This document shows positions 15,186 to 22,249 of a stretch of DNA of 24,460 bases, piece after piece. The stretch is from Bacillota bacterium. GTDB lineage: Bacteria; Bacillota; Clostridia; Acetivibrionales; DSM-1351. The stretch lies in assembly GCA_023393115.1 (NCBI GenBank), contig JAEWMS010000088.1:1-24460 (forward strand), given 5' to 3'. The first letter of the stretch is position 1. The number at the start of each line of letters is the position of its first letter. Under the pieces are notes generated by a model, which searched no databases, had not been told where the DNA came from, and saw nothing but the letters and a program-made list of their open reading frames with translations. The position numbers and the translations under genes are program-made.

Positions 15186-16778
15186 TTAAAACTGTTTGTA
15201 TATAAATTCCGATGCAATATACCCTTCCCTGAAAATTCCCAGGAAAGCAATAGCCATCAGTCCCGCGAATAATACAATCCATTGAACAAACATATTTTTC
15301 TTCTCGAGGGTATGTCTTATATGGATACCCTTTTCTTTCATGAAGCCTGCTCCCAGTACTACCAGGCCACATACAAATACTACCAGGAGCTCATAGGAAC
15401 TTAACCCCAAACTAAATATATTAGCAATGAGGGATTTGATATCAAAATGAAAAACAGTGCGCTTTATCATACGCAGTGCAGTCATCAGGTCGTTACCTCT
15501 TGTAAAGTATCTCCCTATAAATACCAGTACCGTGGTTCTGGCTATTTGAAACAGCTTCCAATATAAACTTTCAGGATTTATATGTAGCTTATCCAGTATT
15601 TTTGAATAAGTAGGAGCATTTATTACCGAAAAGGTTATAATACCACCATTCCATATTCCGAAGGCGATGTACTTCCAGCTGGCACCGTGCCAAATTCCGA
15701 TGGTAAAAAATACAATGAAGGTAACCAGTGAAACCGGAAGAATTTTACCCAGATTTCCTTTAAGCTTCTTTCTCGCAAACTTCCCAAGCTTTCCAAAGGG
15801 CTTTGACAATGAAAGTGAGTAAAACAGGTAATCCCTCATCCACGCTCCGAGACTGATATGCCACCTTCTCCAGAAATCAGATAGTGAAGTGGCAAAATAC
15901 GGTCTTTCAAAATTCTCTATCATATCAATGCCTAATATTTGAGCAACACCCCTGATAATATCTATACCGCCCGAGAAGTCGCAATATATCTGTATGCAGT
16001 ACATAAAAACAGCAAAGGCAATCTCAGAGCCTGAATATTTATGAAAATCACCGAAAACATTATTTACAATAACAGCTGTCCTGTCTGCAATTACAAGCTT
16101 TTTGAAAAATCCCCACATCATAAGCTGGATACCGTATTTTAGACGGTCAAAGCTGAAGGAATGGGCTTCATATAACTGATGAGCCAGCTGATCAAACCTA
16201 CTGATAGGTCCCTGAATTATTTGCGGGAAAAAGGATACAAACAGGGCAAATTTGAAGAAATTCCTTTCAGGAAAATACTTGGCCCTGTAAACATCAATAA
16301 CATAGCCCGTGGATTGGAAAATATAAAAAGAAAGACCCACAGGAAGCAGCCAGGTCATTTTGGGTAAGCTTAGATCACTGAATAAACCCAAAAGTAGATT
16401 GAGGTTTTCTGCAGTGAAGTTGTAATACTTTATTGCAGCAAGTACTCCGAAATTGATTAAAAGAATTCCTGCAATAATCCACTTTTTGTTTCGGGTGTAA
16501 ATTGCAGATATAGCCTTTTTCTCCTCTGAAGTGACTTCTTTGCTAAACTTCTGAAACTGCAGTTTTTTTCTGTCATTGAGTCTGCCCAGCAGAAGTCCGC
16601 CCACATAGGTTGTAACAGTTGTTATAAGCAGAAATCCGACTAATTTATAACCATATGACAGGTAATAAACGTAGCTTGAAATCAACAGAACTACCCATTG
16701 AACTCTTTTGGGAACAAGATAATACACCGATATTGTACATATAAGAAAAACTAAAAATGAAGCTGATGATAACGACAT
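15186..16778 (-). CDS. MBOAT-family membrane O-acyltransferase (DltB/AlgI-like)
   Basis: This is a polytopic membrane acyltransferase of 530 residues with about eleven hydrophobic segments. MBOAT signatures are DFWRRWHISLGAWMRDYLFY (H307) and the catalytic-histidine motif TIGIWHGASW (H364). A conserved QGPISRFDQL segment lies near residue 188. By analogy to DltB and AlgI it would take an acyl or aminoacyl group from the carrier protein on the inside and pass it across the membrane to the SGNH partner or polymer. ATG 16778 follows GAGG and lies five bases after the carrier gene, so translation is probably coupled. It is 84 bases before the SGNH-NodB gene. AlgI-like acetyl transfer is an alternative, but the neighbouring carrier protein and adenylation enzyme favour a DltB-like role. 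Confidence 0.93.
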   Translation of the reverse strand: MSLSSASFLVFLICTISVYYLVPKRVQWVVLLISSYVYYLSYGYKLVGFLLITTVTTYVGGLLLGRLNDRKKLQFQKFSKEVTSEEKKAISAIYTRNKKWIIAGILLINFGVLAAIKYYNFTAENLNLLLGLFSDLSLPKMTWLLPVGLSFYIFQSTGYVIDVYRAKYFPERNFFKFALFVSFFPQIIQGPISRFDQLAHQLYEAHSFSFDRLKYGIQLMMWGFFKKLVIADRTAVIVNNVFGDFHKYSGSEIAFAVFMYCIQIYCDFSGGIDIIRGVAQILGIDMIENFERPYFATSLSDFWRRWHISLGAWMRDYLFYSLSLSKPFGKLGKFARKKLKGNLGKILPVSLVTFIVFFTIGIWHGASWKYIAFGIWNGGIITFSVINAPTYSKILDKLHINPESLYWKLFQIARTTVLVFIGRYFTRGNDLMTALRMIKRTVFHFDIKSLIANIFSLGLSSYELLVVFVCGLVVLGAGFMKEKGIHIRHTLEKKNMFVQWIVLFAGLMAIAFLGIFREGYIASEFIYKQF

Positions 16779-16783
16779 GTCTG

Positions 16784-17014
16784 CTATTCCTCGTCTCTCA
16801 GCCTGTTTATCAGCTCCCAGATAGCTTCTACGGTATTAAAGTTTTCAGGTATCAAATCCTCAACCCCTACCTGGACATCAAAAGTTTCACCTATTTCGCC
16901 TACTAAAGCGACTATATCAAAAGAATCCAGAATACCATCATCTATTAATGCTTTCTTCTCATCAAAATTTATATCTGGTCTTAATTCAGTCAATATCTTA
17001 TATAATTCTTCCAT
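16784..17014 (-). CDS. Acyl/aminoacyl carrier protein (DltC-like)
   Basis: This is a small acidic carrier protein of 76 residues with the phosphopantetheine-attachment serine at position 31 in the motif GILDSFDIV. Helices typical of the ACP fold surround it, and the length matches DltC (about 78) more closely than fatty-acid ACPs. It should be loaded by the adenylation enzyme two genes upstream and feed the MBOAT immediately downstream. I chose ATG 17014, which has GGAGAAGG just upstream. An in-frame ATG at 17026 would add four residues but has a weak site. Two small hairpins (17031-17053 and 17072-17089) fill the gap before it and might adjust its expression relative to the GNAT gene. Confidence 0.92.
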   Translation of the reverse strand: MEELYKILTELRPDINFDEKKALIDDGILDSFDIVALVGEIGETFDVQVGVEDLIPENFNTVEAIWELINRLRDEE

Positions 17015-17030
17015 ATCCTTCTCCATTTCC

Positions 17031-17089
17031 GATTTGGACTAAATATCCAAACCCTATAAATTTATTGGTATTCCGGTAGAAGTACCGGA
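17031..17089 (-). promoter_or_regulatory. Two hairpins in the GNAT-carrier protein gap
   Basis: On the minus strand TCCGGTA-CTTC-TACCGGA (17072-17089) is a 7-bp stem with a tetraloop. It is followed by GGTTTGGA/TCCAAATC (17031-17053), 8 bp with one G-U pair. Neither has a T run, so mRNA stability or processing is more likely than termination. Confidence 0.5.
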
Positions 17090-17093
17090 TTGC

Positions 17094-17906
17094 TTACACT
17101 TTTCTAACAAAACCAACTGATTCCCAACCGTCATACTTCAGTCCGGCTGCTTCATAAAGCCCCCTTGCGCTCACGTTATCCTTCTTGACCCATAATTGTA
17201 ATTTCGTATTTGTTTTATCACTGCTATTTATGTTGTTAAAAAAATGAGTCAGGAGTCTTTTTGCAACACCTTTGCCTCTTGCTTCCGACATTACAAGAAG
17301 ATGCCATATAAAGTAGGTGGAGTTCTTACTGCCAATGTGAAGGATTCCCTGTAACCTTCCGTCTTCATCCTCAGCAGCCAGTACCTCATTTTTTTTAATA
17401 TATTCCTCCAGCTCGGCCATAATCGGAACACAGCCCAGGTAACGGTCAAAAGCCTCCGTTATCAGCTGCTGTATCTCACCTGTCTGTTTTGTATCCGCGT
17501 ATATTACTCTGCCGGTGCTGTTACTTTGAATTACATTCAAATTCTCAGGGTTACCGTTCATTCTCAATCTGTGTATATACGGTTTGAAACCCTTTTGCTC
17601 CCAGAAATCCAGCTGATTCCGTAAAGCCTCGTTTTCATTCCTATATACAAGCTCAAAGACAAGGGGTTTATCTTTAGGAAGCTCAATTTCGGCATCAAGC
17701 TCTCTGATATGATAATATATTCTCCAGTGATTCTTGTGGTCGGCAAGGAGCACCAGCAGCTTTCCGGTATCTTCATAATACAAGCTTCCTGAAGAAATGT
17801 ACTCCATATACTTGTCCTGCATTATAAAATTATTGGTAAGCACGCCCTTTTTCATATATGAAGAAACAAGACTGTTTATCTCTCCAATTTCCTCAACCTT
17901 TTTCAT
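17094..17906 (-). CDS. GNAT-family N-acyltransferase, two-domain
   Basis: This is a 270-residue protein whose C-terminal part (about 130-268) is a GNAT acetyltransferase. It has the acetyl-CoA pyrophosphate loop ARGKGVAKRLL (209-219) and the later NVSARGLYEAAGL segment (244-256). The N-terminal part (about 1-120) has a similar alternation, ending in FWEQKGFKPYIHRLRM, and may be a degenerate second GNAT fold. The gene overlaps the end of the adenylation gene by 14 bases and precedes the carrier protein gene, so it belongs to the operon. GNAT enzymes are absent from classical dlt operons. It could N-acetylate the amino acid before or after loading on the carrier, or modify the carrier or the sugar precursor; the substrate is not known. 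Confidence 0.85.
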   Translation of the reverse strand: MKKVEEIGEINSLVSSYMKKGVLTNNFIMQDKYMEYISSGSLYYEDTGKLLVLLADHKNHWRIYYHIRELDAEIELPKDKPLVFELVYRNENEALRNQLDFWEQKGFKPYIHRLRMNGNPENLNVIQSNSTGRVIYADTKQTGEIQQLITEAFDRYLGCVPIMAELEEYIKKNEVLAAEDEDGRLQGILHIGSKNSTYFIWHLLVMSEARGKGVAKRLLTHFFNNINSSDKTNTKLQLWVKKDNVSARGLYEAAGLKYDGWESVGFVRKV

Positions 17907-19434
17907 TTTTATATTTCTCCACTAGTTTTCTTCTATCAATCTTCCCGTTTGCATTATAGGGAAAAGAGCTAAATTGATCAAGTATATTTGGTATCATATA
18001 CTTTGGAAGCTTACTGTTAAGCTTTATTATCAATTCTGCTTTCTCTATATTCCCTATGTAAAATAACACTATCTTGGAAGCATCGTGGTCATAAAAACAT
18101 ACGCAGGCTTCAATTTCGTTAACTGCATTAACGGCAGCCTCAATTTCACCAAGTTCAATACGGTTCCCCATATGCTTGACCTGACTGTCTTTCCTGGAAA
18201 TAAACACTATTTCACTAAATTCATTATATCTTACAATGTCACCTGTGCAATACAAAATATCCCGGTAGGATGAATTAAGAGGATTTTGAATAAACACCTG
18301 GCCAGTGAGTTCAGGGCTGTTTATATATCCCAACGCCACGCCGGTTCCGCGCACACAGAGTTCCCCTGGCATATTACCGGTTACAGGCTTTCTATCTTCA
18401 TCCAGCAGGATGACCTCCATATTACGGCAGGCATTGCCGATAGGAATAACTTCTTCATCTCCAAACTCTCTGTCAACAACATAATATGTGCAGTCAACAG
18501 TTGCCTCTGTTGGACCGTATAGGTTAACGTACATAACATCTGGCAAATACTTGCGCCAACCATTAAGATTTTTCGCAAACATTGCTTCCCCAGCAAAGAA
18601 TACTTTATTTATATACGTAGGCAGTGATTTCATAAATATCTTTGAATTGGATATGAGGGTAATTGCTGAAGTTGCCCAAAGTATGGTTGTAACCTTATTT
18701 TCGTTAAGATATTCCACAAGCTTTATGGGAAACATAAATAGCTTCTTTGGAATGATACATAAGGTTATAGCGTTTTTCAGGCACAAATACAGGTCTTTTA
18801 CCGATGCATCAAAATAAAAAGGAGTCTGGTTTCCAATGACATCGGCCTCACTGAAACTAAAGGTATCCGTCAACCATTCCGCCAAATCTATAACATTTTT
18901 GTGAGGGACTACAATTCCCTTTGGAGTACCTGTAGAGCCTGATGTAAATATTGTGTATACCGGGTCTGTATCGATTATTCTGTCTCTGACTGCTTTGAGC
19001 TTGCTGACATTGACTGGAGAAAGCTGTACCTCGTCTTCGCTGCAGTATTTATCTATAGTAATTATTTCAGGTAGCTTATTAACACCTTCAAAAGCTTTAT
19101 TATCCTTTGATTCACACAAAATTAGCTTCGGGCTCAGCGTGTCAAGAATGGATTGAAGTCTTTCCGGTGGGGTTTGATTGTCCACAGGTACATAGTAGTT
19201 TCCGCTGTACAAAACTGCCATAAAAGCAATTAATGAAGCGCTTGTCCTATCTACTAATACCACAATGGGATTTCTTATGGAGCAGAAAATTTTGTCAATT
19301 ATTGAACAGCCCAGGACTTTAGCTCTTTTCTCAAATTGAGAAAAAGTAACCTCCTGGGTTTCATCTTTTATTGCTATTTTGTTAGGATATTTATCTGAAG
19401 CCTGTTCTAAATACTCAAGTACATTTATAAACAA
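17893..19434 (-). CDS. Adenylation-domain enzyme (DltA/NRPS A-domain-like)
   Basis: This is a stand-alone ANL-superfamily adenylating enzyme of 513 residues, close in length to DltA. Core motifs are FTSGSTGTPKG (A3, 163-173), YFDASVKDL (A4; D209 is the residue that usually binds an alpha-amino group), NLYGPTEAT (A5, 304-312), CTGDIVRY (A7, 396-403), KHMGNRIELGEIE (A8) and NANGKID with catalytic K498 (A10). It should activate an amino acid with ATP and load it on the downstream carrier protein. The start is TTG at 19434, with GGAGGGG five bases upstream. It is the first gene of the Dlt-like operon. D-alanine is plausible by analogy but the pocket residues (for example K213) do not allow a firm call. 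Confidence 0.92.
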   Translation of the reverse strand: MFINVLEYLEQASDKYPNKIAIKDETQEVTFSQFEKRAKVLGCSIIDKIFCSIRNPIVVLVDRTSASLIAFMAVLYSGNYYVPVDNQTPPERLQSILDTLSPKLILCESKDNKAFEGVNKLPEIITIDKYCSEDEVQLSPVNVSKLKAVRDRIIDTDPVYTIFTSGSTGTPKGIVVPHKNVIDLAEWLTDTFSFSEADVIGNQTPFYFDASVKDLYLCLKNAITLCIIPKKLFMFPIKLVEYLNENKVTTILWATSAITLISNSKIFMKSLPTYINKVFFAGEAMFAKNLNGWRKYLPDVMYVNLYGPTEATVDCTYYVVDREFGDEEVIPIGNACRNMEVILLDEDRKPVTGNMPGELCVRGTGVALGYINSPELTGQVFIQNPLNSSYRDILYCTGDIVRYNEFSEIVFISRKDSQVKHMGNRIELGEIEAAVNAVNEIEACVCFYDHDASKIVLFYIGNIEKAELIIKLNSKLPKYMIPNILDQFSSFPYNANGKIDRRKLVEKYKNEKG

Positions 19435-19456
19435 GAAAACCCCTCCACAAATTCCA

Positions 19457-19494
19457 ACACATCAAAAAGGTTAAATATATCTTAACCTATGTGT
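19457..19494 (-). promoter_or_regulatory. Inverted repeat at the start of the Dlt-like operon leader
   Basis: AGGTTAA (19468-19474) and TTAACCT (19482-19488) form a perfect 7-bp inverted repeat, flanked by a second complementary pair ACACAT (19457-19462) and ATGTGT (19489-19494). It begins at the predicted transcription start and lies before the ribosome binding site. It could be an operator or a 5' stem-loop. Confidence 0.5.
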
Positions 19495-19495
19495 T

Positions 19496-19524
19496 ATAAT
19501 AATAGTTATTATTATAAAAGTCAA
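19496..19524 (-). promoter_or_regulatory. Predicted promoter of the Dlt-like operon, overlapping a divergent promoter region
   Basis: On the minus strand TTGACT (19519-19524), a 17-base spacer and TATTAT (19496-19501) predict a start near 19489. A 20-bp palindrome ATAATAATA-GT-TATTATTAT (19496-19515) overlaps it. On the plus strand TATAAT (19495-19500) may serve the methyltransferase, with only a weak -35. Confidence 0.6.
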
Positions 19525-19536
19525 GTAATCCTAAAC

Positions 19537-19559
19537 CATCGGCTTGCAGGTCGCCGATG
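19537..19559 (+). other. Hairpin in the methyltransferase 5' leader
   Basis: CATCGGC (19537-19543), a nine-base loop and GCCGATG (19553-19559) form a 7-bp stem in the 5' leader of the methyltransferase gene. I do not recognise it as a known riboswitch. Confidence 0.5.
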
Positions 19560-19600
19560 CATATTTGAATTATTTTTTAACCGGAGGGAAATGCAAAAAC

Positions 19601-20206
19601 ATGAGTCAGCATTACTTTACAGAAAACCCCGATTCAGAAATAAAAGAGAAGTCCTTTACCGAGAATATAAAAGGAAAACAATTGAATTTTACTTCGGTCA
19701 GCGGGGTATTTTCCTTTGAAAACAGAATAGACAAGGTATCGCACAGCCTTATTGTTAATTTTACTCCCAGTGGCTCATCAATATTAGATGTTGGCTGTGG
19801 ATATGGTGCAATTGGTTTATCTATAAAATCTCTTTTTCCCTCCCAGAAAGTGACTATGATTGATATCAACAACAGAGCACTGGATTACACTCGAAAGAAT
19901 GCCTCTGCAAACCATCTGGAGGTTGAGGTTCTTCATAGTAACCTGTATGAAGCATTGTCAGGCAGAACCTTTAATGACATAGTATCGAATCCTCCCTTTG
20001 CAGCAGGCAAAGAGCTAAATACCCGACTTATTAAAGAAGCATATGAATATTTATCTGAAAATGGCTCTTTATGGCTGGTTGCTTTTCATAATAAGGGTGG
20101 CTCTACTTTAAAGGATATAATGAAAAATGTTTTTGGAAATGTAACTGATGTTGACAAAAGTGGCGGTATCAGAGTGTATAAATCCATAAAAAAGGCCGGT
20201 TCCTAA
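19601..20206 (+). CDS. Class I SAM-dependent methyltransferase, RsmC/YbxB-like
   Basis: This is a 201-residue methyltransferase of the 'small' domain type related to RsmC (16S rRNA guanine-N2 methylation) and Bacillus YbxB. The N-terminus MSQHYFTENP is typical of the family. SAM-binding motif I is ILDVGCGYGAIGL (61-73), and the N-methyltransferase motif is SNPPFAAGK (129-137). It lacks the extra N-terminal domain of E. coli RsmC, as expected for the short form. I chose ATG 19601, which restores the family N-terminus; the GGAGGG upstream is about 12 bases away, longer than usual. It is the only plus-strand gene in the window, divergent from the Dlt-like operon and convergent with the fragment at 20244. 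The true RNA target is not proven. Confidence 0.92.
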   Translation: MSQHYFTENPDSEIKEKSFTENIKGKQLNFTSVSGVFSFENRIDKVSHSLIVNFTPSGSSILDVGCGYGAIGLSIKSLFPSQKVTMIDINNRALDYTRKNASANHLEVEVLHSNLYEALSGRTFNDIVSNPPFAAGKELNTRLIKEAYEYLSENGSLWLVAFHNKGGSTLKDIMKNVFGNVTDVDKSGGIRVYKSIKKAGS

Positions 20207-20214
20207 CGCCGGCC
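20194..20214. terminator. Terminator shared by convergent genes
   Basis: GGCCGG and CCGGCC pair over 6 bp around a nine-base loop that contains the methyltransferase stop codon. On the minus strand the stem is followed by TTTTTT, a strong terminator for the gene at 20244. On the plus strand the tail is weaker (GATTTTAC). Confidence 0.8.
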
Positions 20215-20243
20215 CGATTTTACTTCACTTTAATTCCATTCAA

Positions 20244-20576
20244 TTACGGTATAACTGTCCAAGTCCAGTCTACTTTTGGAATCTTTTTACGAAGCAATTC
20301 CTCAGGGAATCTTATATCCATATGCATTGCCTGTTCTATAAAATCTATCGAAGCTACCAGTTTACCCTCATAGAAAAATATTTCTTCATCTTTATTAAGT
20401 GATACTTTCTTCCCATCTTTTAAGACAACATTACTGCCATTGGTTATGACATATTTTGAGTTCCTGTATGTTATTGTTAATGATTCTGTTCTATGATCCC
20501 ATTCTATAGCTGCACCAATTTTTTCACAAAATTGTCTGACAGGTATATAGTATTTGCCTTTTTTAACAGGTTTCAT
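20244..20576 (-). CDS. Copper amine oxidase N-terminal-like domain protein, probably 5'-truncated
   Basis: This frame of 110 residues matches the Cu-amine-oxidase N-terminal-like domain often found in Clostridial surface proteins: KYYIPVRQFCEKIGAAIEWD followed by SLTITYRNSKYV. The only ATG has no ribosome binding site. Homology-like sequence continues in frame upstream of it (KTVEIDKKLYPFK) back to a stop codon at about 20681, inside the end of ecfA1, with no ATG, GTG or TTG on the way. No signal peptide is present, although such domains normally act outside the cell. It therefore looks like the C-terminal remnant of a longer gene, or it is translated from an unusual start. A strong terminator follows. 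Confidence 0.55.
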   Translation of the reverse strand: MKPVKKGKYYIPVRQFCEKIGAAIEWDHRTESLTITYRNSKYVITNGSNVVLKDGKKVSLNKDEEIFFYEGKLVASIDFIEQAMHMDIRFPEELLRKKIPKVDWTWTVIP

Positions 20577-20641
20577 TTTAAAGGGGTATAGCTTTTTATC
20601 GATTTCTACTGTCTTTGTTTTTGAAGTGTCGGTAATGTGGC

Positions 20642-21490
20642 TTACATTACCAAATTTTTTATTATCTCGAAAGCCTCATCGACGGTTAACGGGAGTTTTT
20701 CTATATTGAAACCCTGATTTTTTAGTATATACATTAGTTCCGTAACCTGTGGTACATCTAACCCCAGGCTCTTAACCATTTCCACATTACTGAATACTTC
20801 CTTCGGAGTACCATCAAGGACAATCTGTCCATGATCAATTATTATTAATCTGTTTGCCATAGCGGCTTCATCCATATGATGAGTTATATGAATAATTGTA
20901 ATATTTTCTTCCTTATTGAGCTGCTTTAATACCTTTATTACTTCTCTGCGTCCAACGGGGTCCAGCATTGAAGTGGCTTCATCAAGAATAATACACTCCG
21001 GTTTCATGGCCAGTATGCCAGCTATTGCCACCCTTTGCTTCTGTCCGCCGGACAGCAGGTGGGGAGCATTTTTTTTAAATTCCTCAATGCCAACTGTTTT
21101 AAGCGCTTCATCTACTCTCTTCCGTATCTCTAAAGGCTCTACACCAAGATTTTCAGGGCCGAAAGCAACATCTTCCTCAACAGTTGTTGCAATTATTTGA
21201 TTGTCAGGATTCTGAAATACCATTCCGGCAGTGGTTCTGATGTCCCAGACGTTTTCTTCGTTTAAGGTATCCTTTCCTGCCACCAGGACGATACCTTTCT
21301 GAGGAACCAACAGAGCATTAAGCAGCCTTGAAAAAGTTGACTTTCCAGAACCGTTTCTGCCAAGAATAACAACAAAGTCACCTTTGTCTATCTTTGCCGA
21401 AACATTCTCAAGAGCAGGAACTTCAACCGGCAGCTCACCATAGGATTTATATGAAAAACTTACTTCCTGAACATCAAAAAAAATACTCAT
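20642..21490 (-). CDS. ecfA1: ECF transporter ATP-binding protein EcfA1
   Basis: This is the partner ATPase of EcfA2 in the ECF energizing module, 282 residues. Motifs are Walker A GRNGSGKST (44-52), Q93 in FQNPDNQI, LSGGQKQRVAIAG (146-158), Walker B CIILDEATSMLDP (166-178) and H204 in THHMDEA. The DEATSMLDP form is typical of EcfA1 while EcfA2 has DEPTAGLDP. I chose ATG 21490, five bases after GGAGGG; an in-frame GTG six codons upstream includes that site. It follows rplQ, as in most Firmicutes, but a strong terminator separates the two, and its ecfA2 partner is displaced by 7.5 kb. The upstream gap holds heptad repeats of the GGAAGTT type. Confidence 0.96.
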   Translation of the reverse strand: MSIFFDVQEVSFSYKSYGELPVEVPALENVSAKIDKGDFVVILGRNGSGKSTFSRLLNALLVPQKGIVLVAGKDTLNEENVWDIRTTAGMVFQNPDNQIIATTVEEDVAFGPENLGVEPLEIRKRVDEALKTVGIEEFKKNAPHLLSGGQKQRVAIAGILAMKPECIILDEATSMLDPVGRREVIKVLKQLNKEENITIIHITHHMDEAAMANRLIIIDHGQIVLDGTPKEVFSNVEMVKSLGLDVPQVTELMYILKNQGFNIEKLPLTVDEAFEIIKNLVM

Positions 21491-21504
21491 GAACCCTCCA
21501 TTAT

Positions 21505-21562
21505 TCACTAATCAATCTTCACTTTGATTTTATCCAACTTCCAACCTCTTACTTCCAACTTC
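21505..21562 (-). repeat. Degenerate heptad repeats upstream of ecfA1
   Basis: On the minus strand GAAGTTGGAAGTAAGAGG is followed by TTGGAAGTTGG and a degenerate GTGAAGATTGATTAGTGAA. These are 7-nt purine-rich units similar in style to the exact repeats at 11378-11419. Confidence 0.5.
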
Positions 21563-21621
21563 TAAAAAATAGGGACTAAACATGTCGGGTAAGCATTCAC
21601 CGCCAACAAGTCTAATCCCCT
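21562..21621 (-). terminator. Strong terminator after rplQ
   Basis: A 17-position stem with one mismatch, GGGATTAGACTTGTTGG against CCGACATGTTTAGTCCC on the minus strand, closes a 14-base loop and is followed by TATTTTTT. It ends the alpha-operon transcript before ecfA1. Confidence 0.9.
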
Positions 21622-21658
21622 ATATTATAATACTTTAGTTTAATTTTTAATACAGGAA

Positions 21659-22183
21659 TTATACTAACTCAAGTATAACCATTTCAGCAGCGTCGCCTCT
21701 TCTTGGTCCGAGCTTGTATATTCTTGTGTATCCGCCCTTCTTGTCCTTATACTTAGGAGCAATTTCATCAAAAAGCTTATCTGTGATGTTTATGTTCTTT
21801 CCATCAGCAGTTGACGGTCTGTATACCCAATTCATTATAAGTCTTCTTGCATGAAGTCTTGACGGATTATCGACTGATACCATATCAGTCTTCTGCTCTC
21901 TGTCGATAACCAAGTACTTGTTTCCATTCTTGGATGTCTTGGAGTCAGTAAGCTTAGCACCCTTGCTGTCAACCTTAGCTGAACTGATCTTTACCTGCTT
22001 GGAAGTAAAGTTGTCAGCTTCCTTGATCGCTATAGTGATAAGTTTTTCTGCAATATTTTTAACTTCTTTAGCTCTCGCTTCAGTAGTTTCAATTCTACCA
22101 CTTACAAATAATGCTGTTGTAAGATTCTTTAAAATTGCCTTTCTTTGGTCAGTTGCACGCCCTAACTTTCTTTGACCTGGCAT
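21659..22183 (-). CDS. rplQ: 50S ribosomal protein L17 with internal insertion
   Basis: This is bL17, located near the exit tunnel of the large subunit. Conserved blocks are RKLGRATDQRKAILKNL at the N-terminus, RIETTEARAKE, LHARR, and GGYTRIYKLGPRRGD with the terminal VILELV. The protein has 174 residues, against about 120 in Bacillus. The extra length is a block at about residues 54-108, between the ITIAIKEA helix and LHARR, rich in K, S and T. The reading frame is intact on both sides, so this is a real insertion, not a frameshift. The ribosome binding site is TAAGGAGGG. It is the last gene of the alpha operon here. Confidence 0.97.
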   Translation of the reverse strand: MPGQRKLGRATDQRKAILKNLTTALFVSGRIETTEARAKEVKNIAEKLITIAIKEADNFTSKQVKISSAKVDSKGAKLTDSKTSKNGNKYLVIDREQKTDMVSVDNPSRLHARRLIMNWVYRPSTADGKNINITDKLFDEIAPKYKDKKGGYTRIYKLGPRRGDAAEMVILELV

Positions 22184-22249
22184 TACCTATCCCTCCTTAC
22201 CCGATGTTTTACTTAATAACTACTATATAGTAAATACTCATAATTCGAT

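Noticed and set aside
15118..15372. 84-codon minus-strand frame overlapping the end of the MBOAT gene
   Set aside because: It shares DNA with the MBOAT C-terminus in another frame and has no ribosome binding site.
18488..18817. 109-codon plus-strand open frame inside the adenylation gene
   Set aside because: It is antisense to conserved A-domain motifs; an open frame by chance.
19537..19559. Riboswitch in front of the methyltransferase
   Set aside because: There is only one 7-bp hairpin, with no recognisable conserved core of SAM, preQ1 or other known classes.
19489..19719. 76-codon plus-strand frame over the methyltransferase start
   Set aside because: It overlaps the methyltransferase N-terminus in another frame; its late ATG sits only two bases after GGAGGG.
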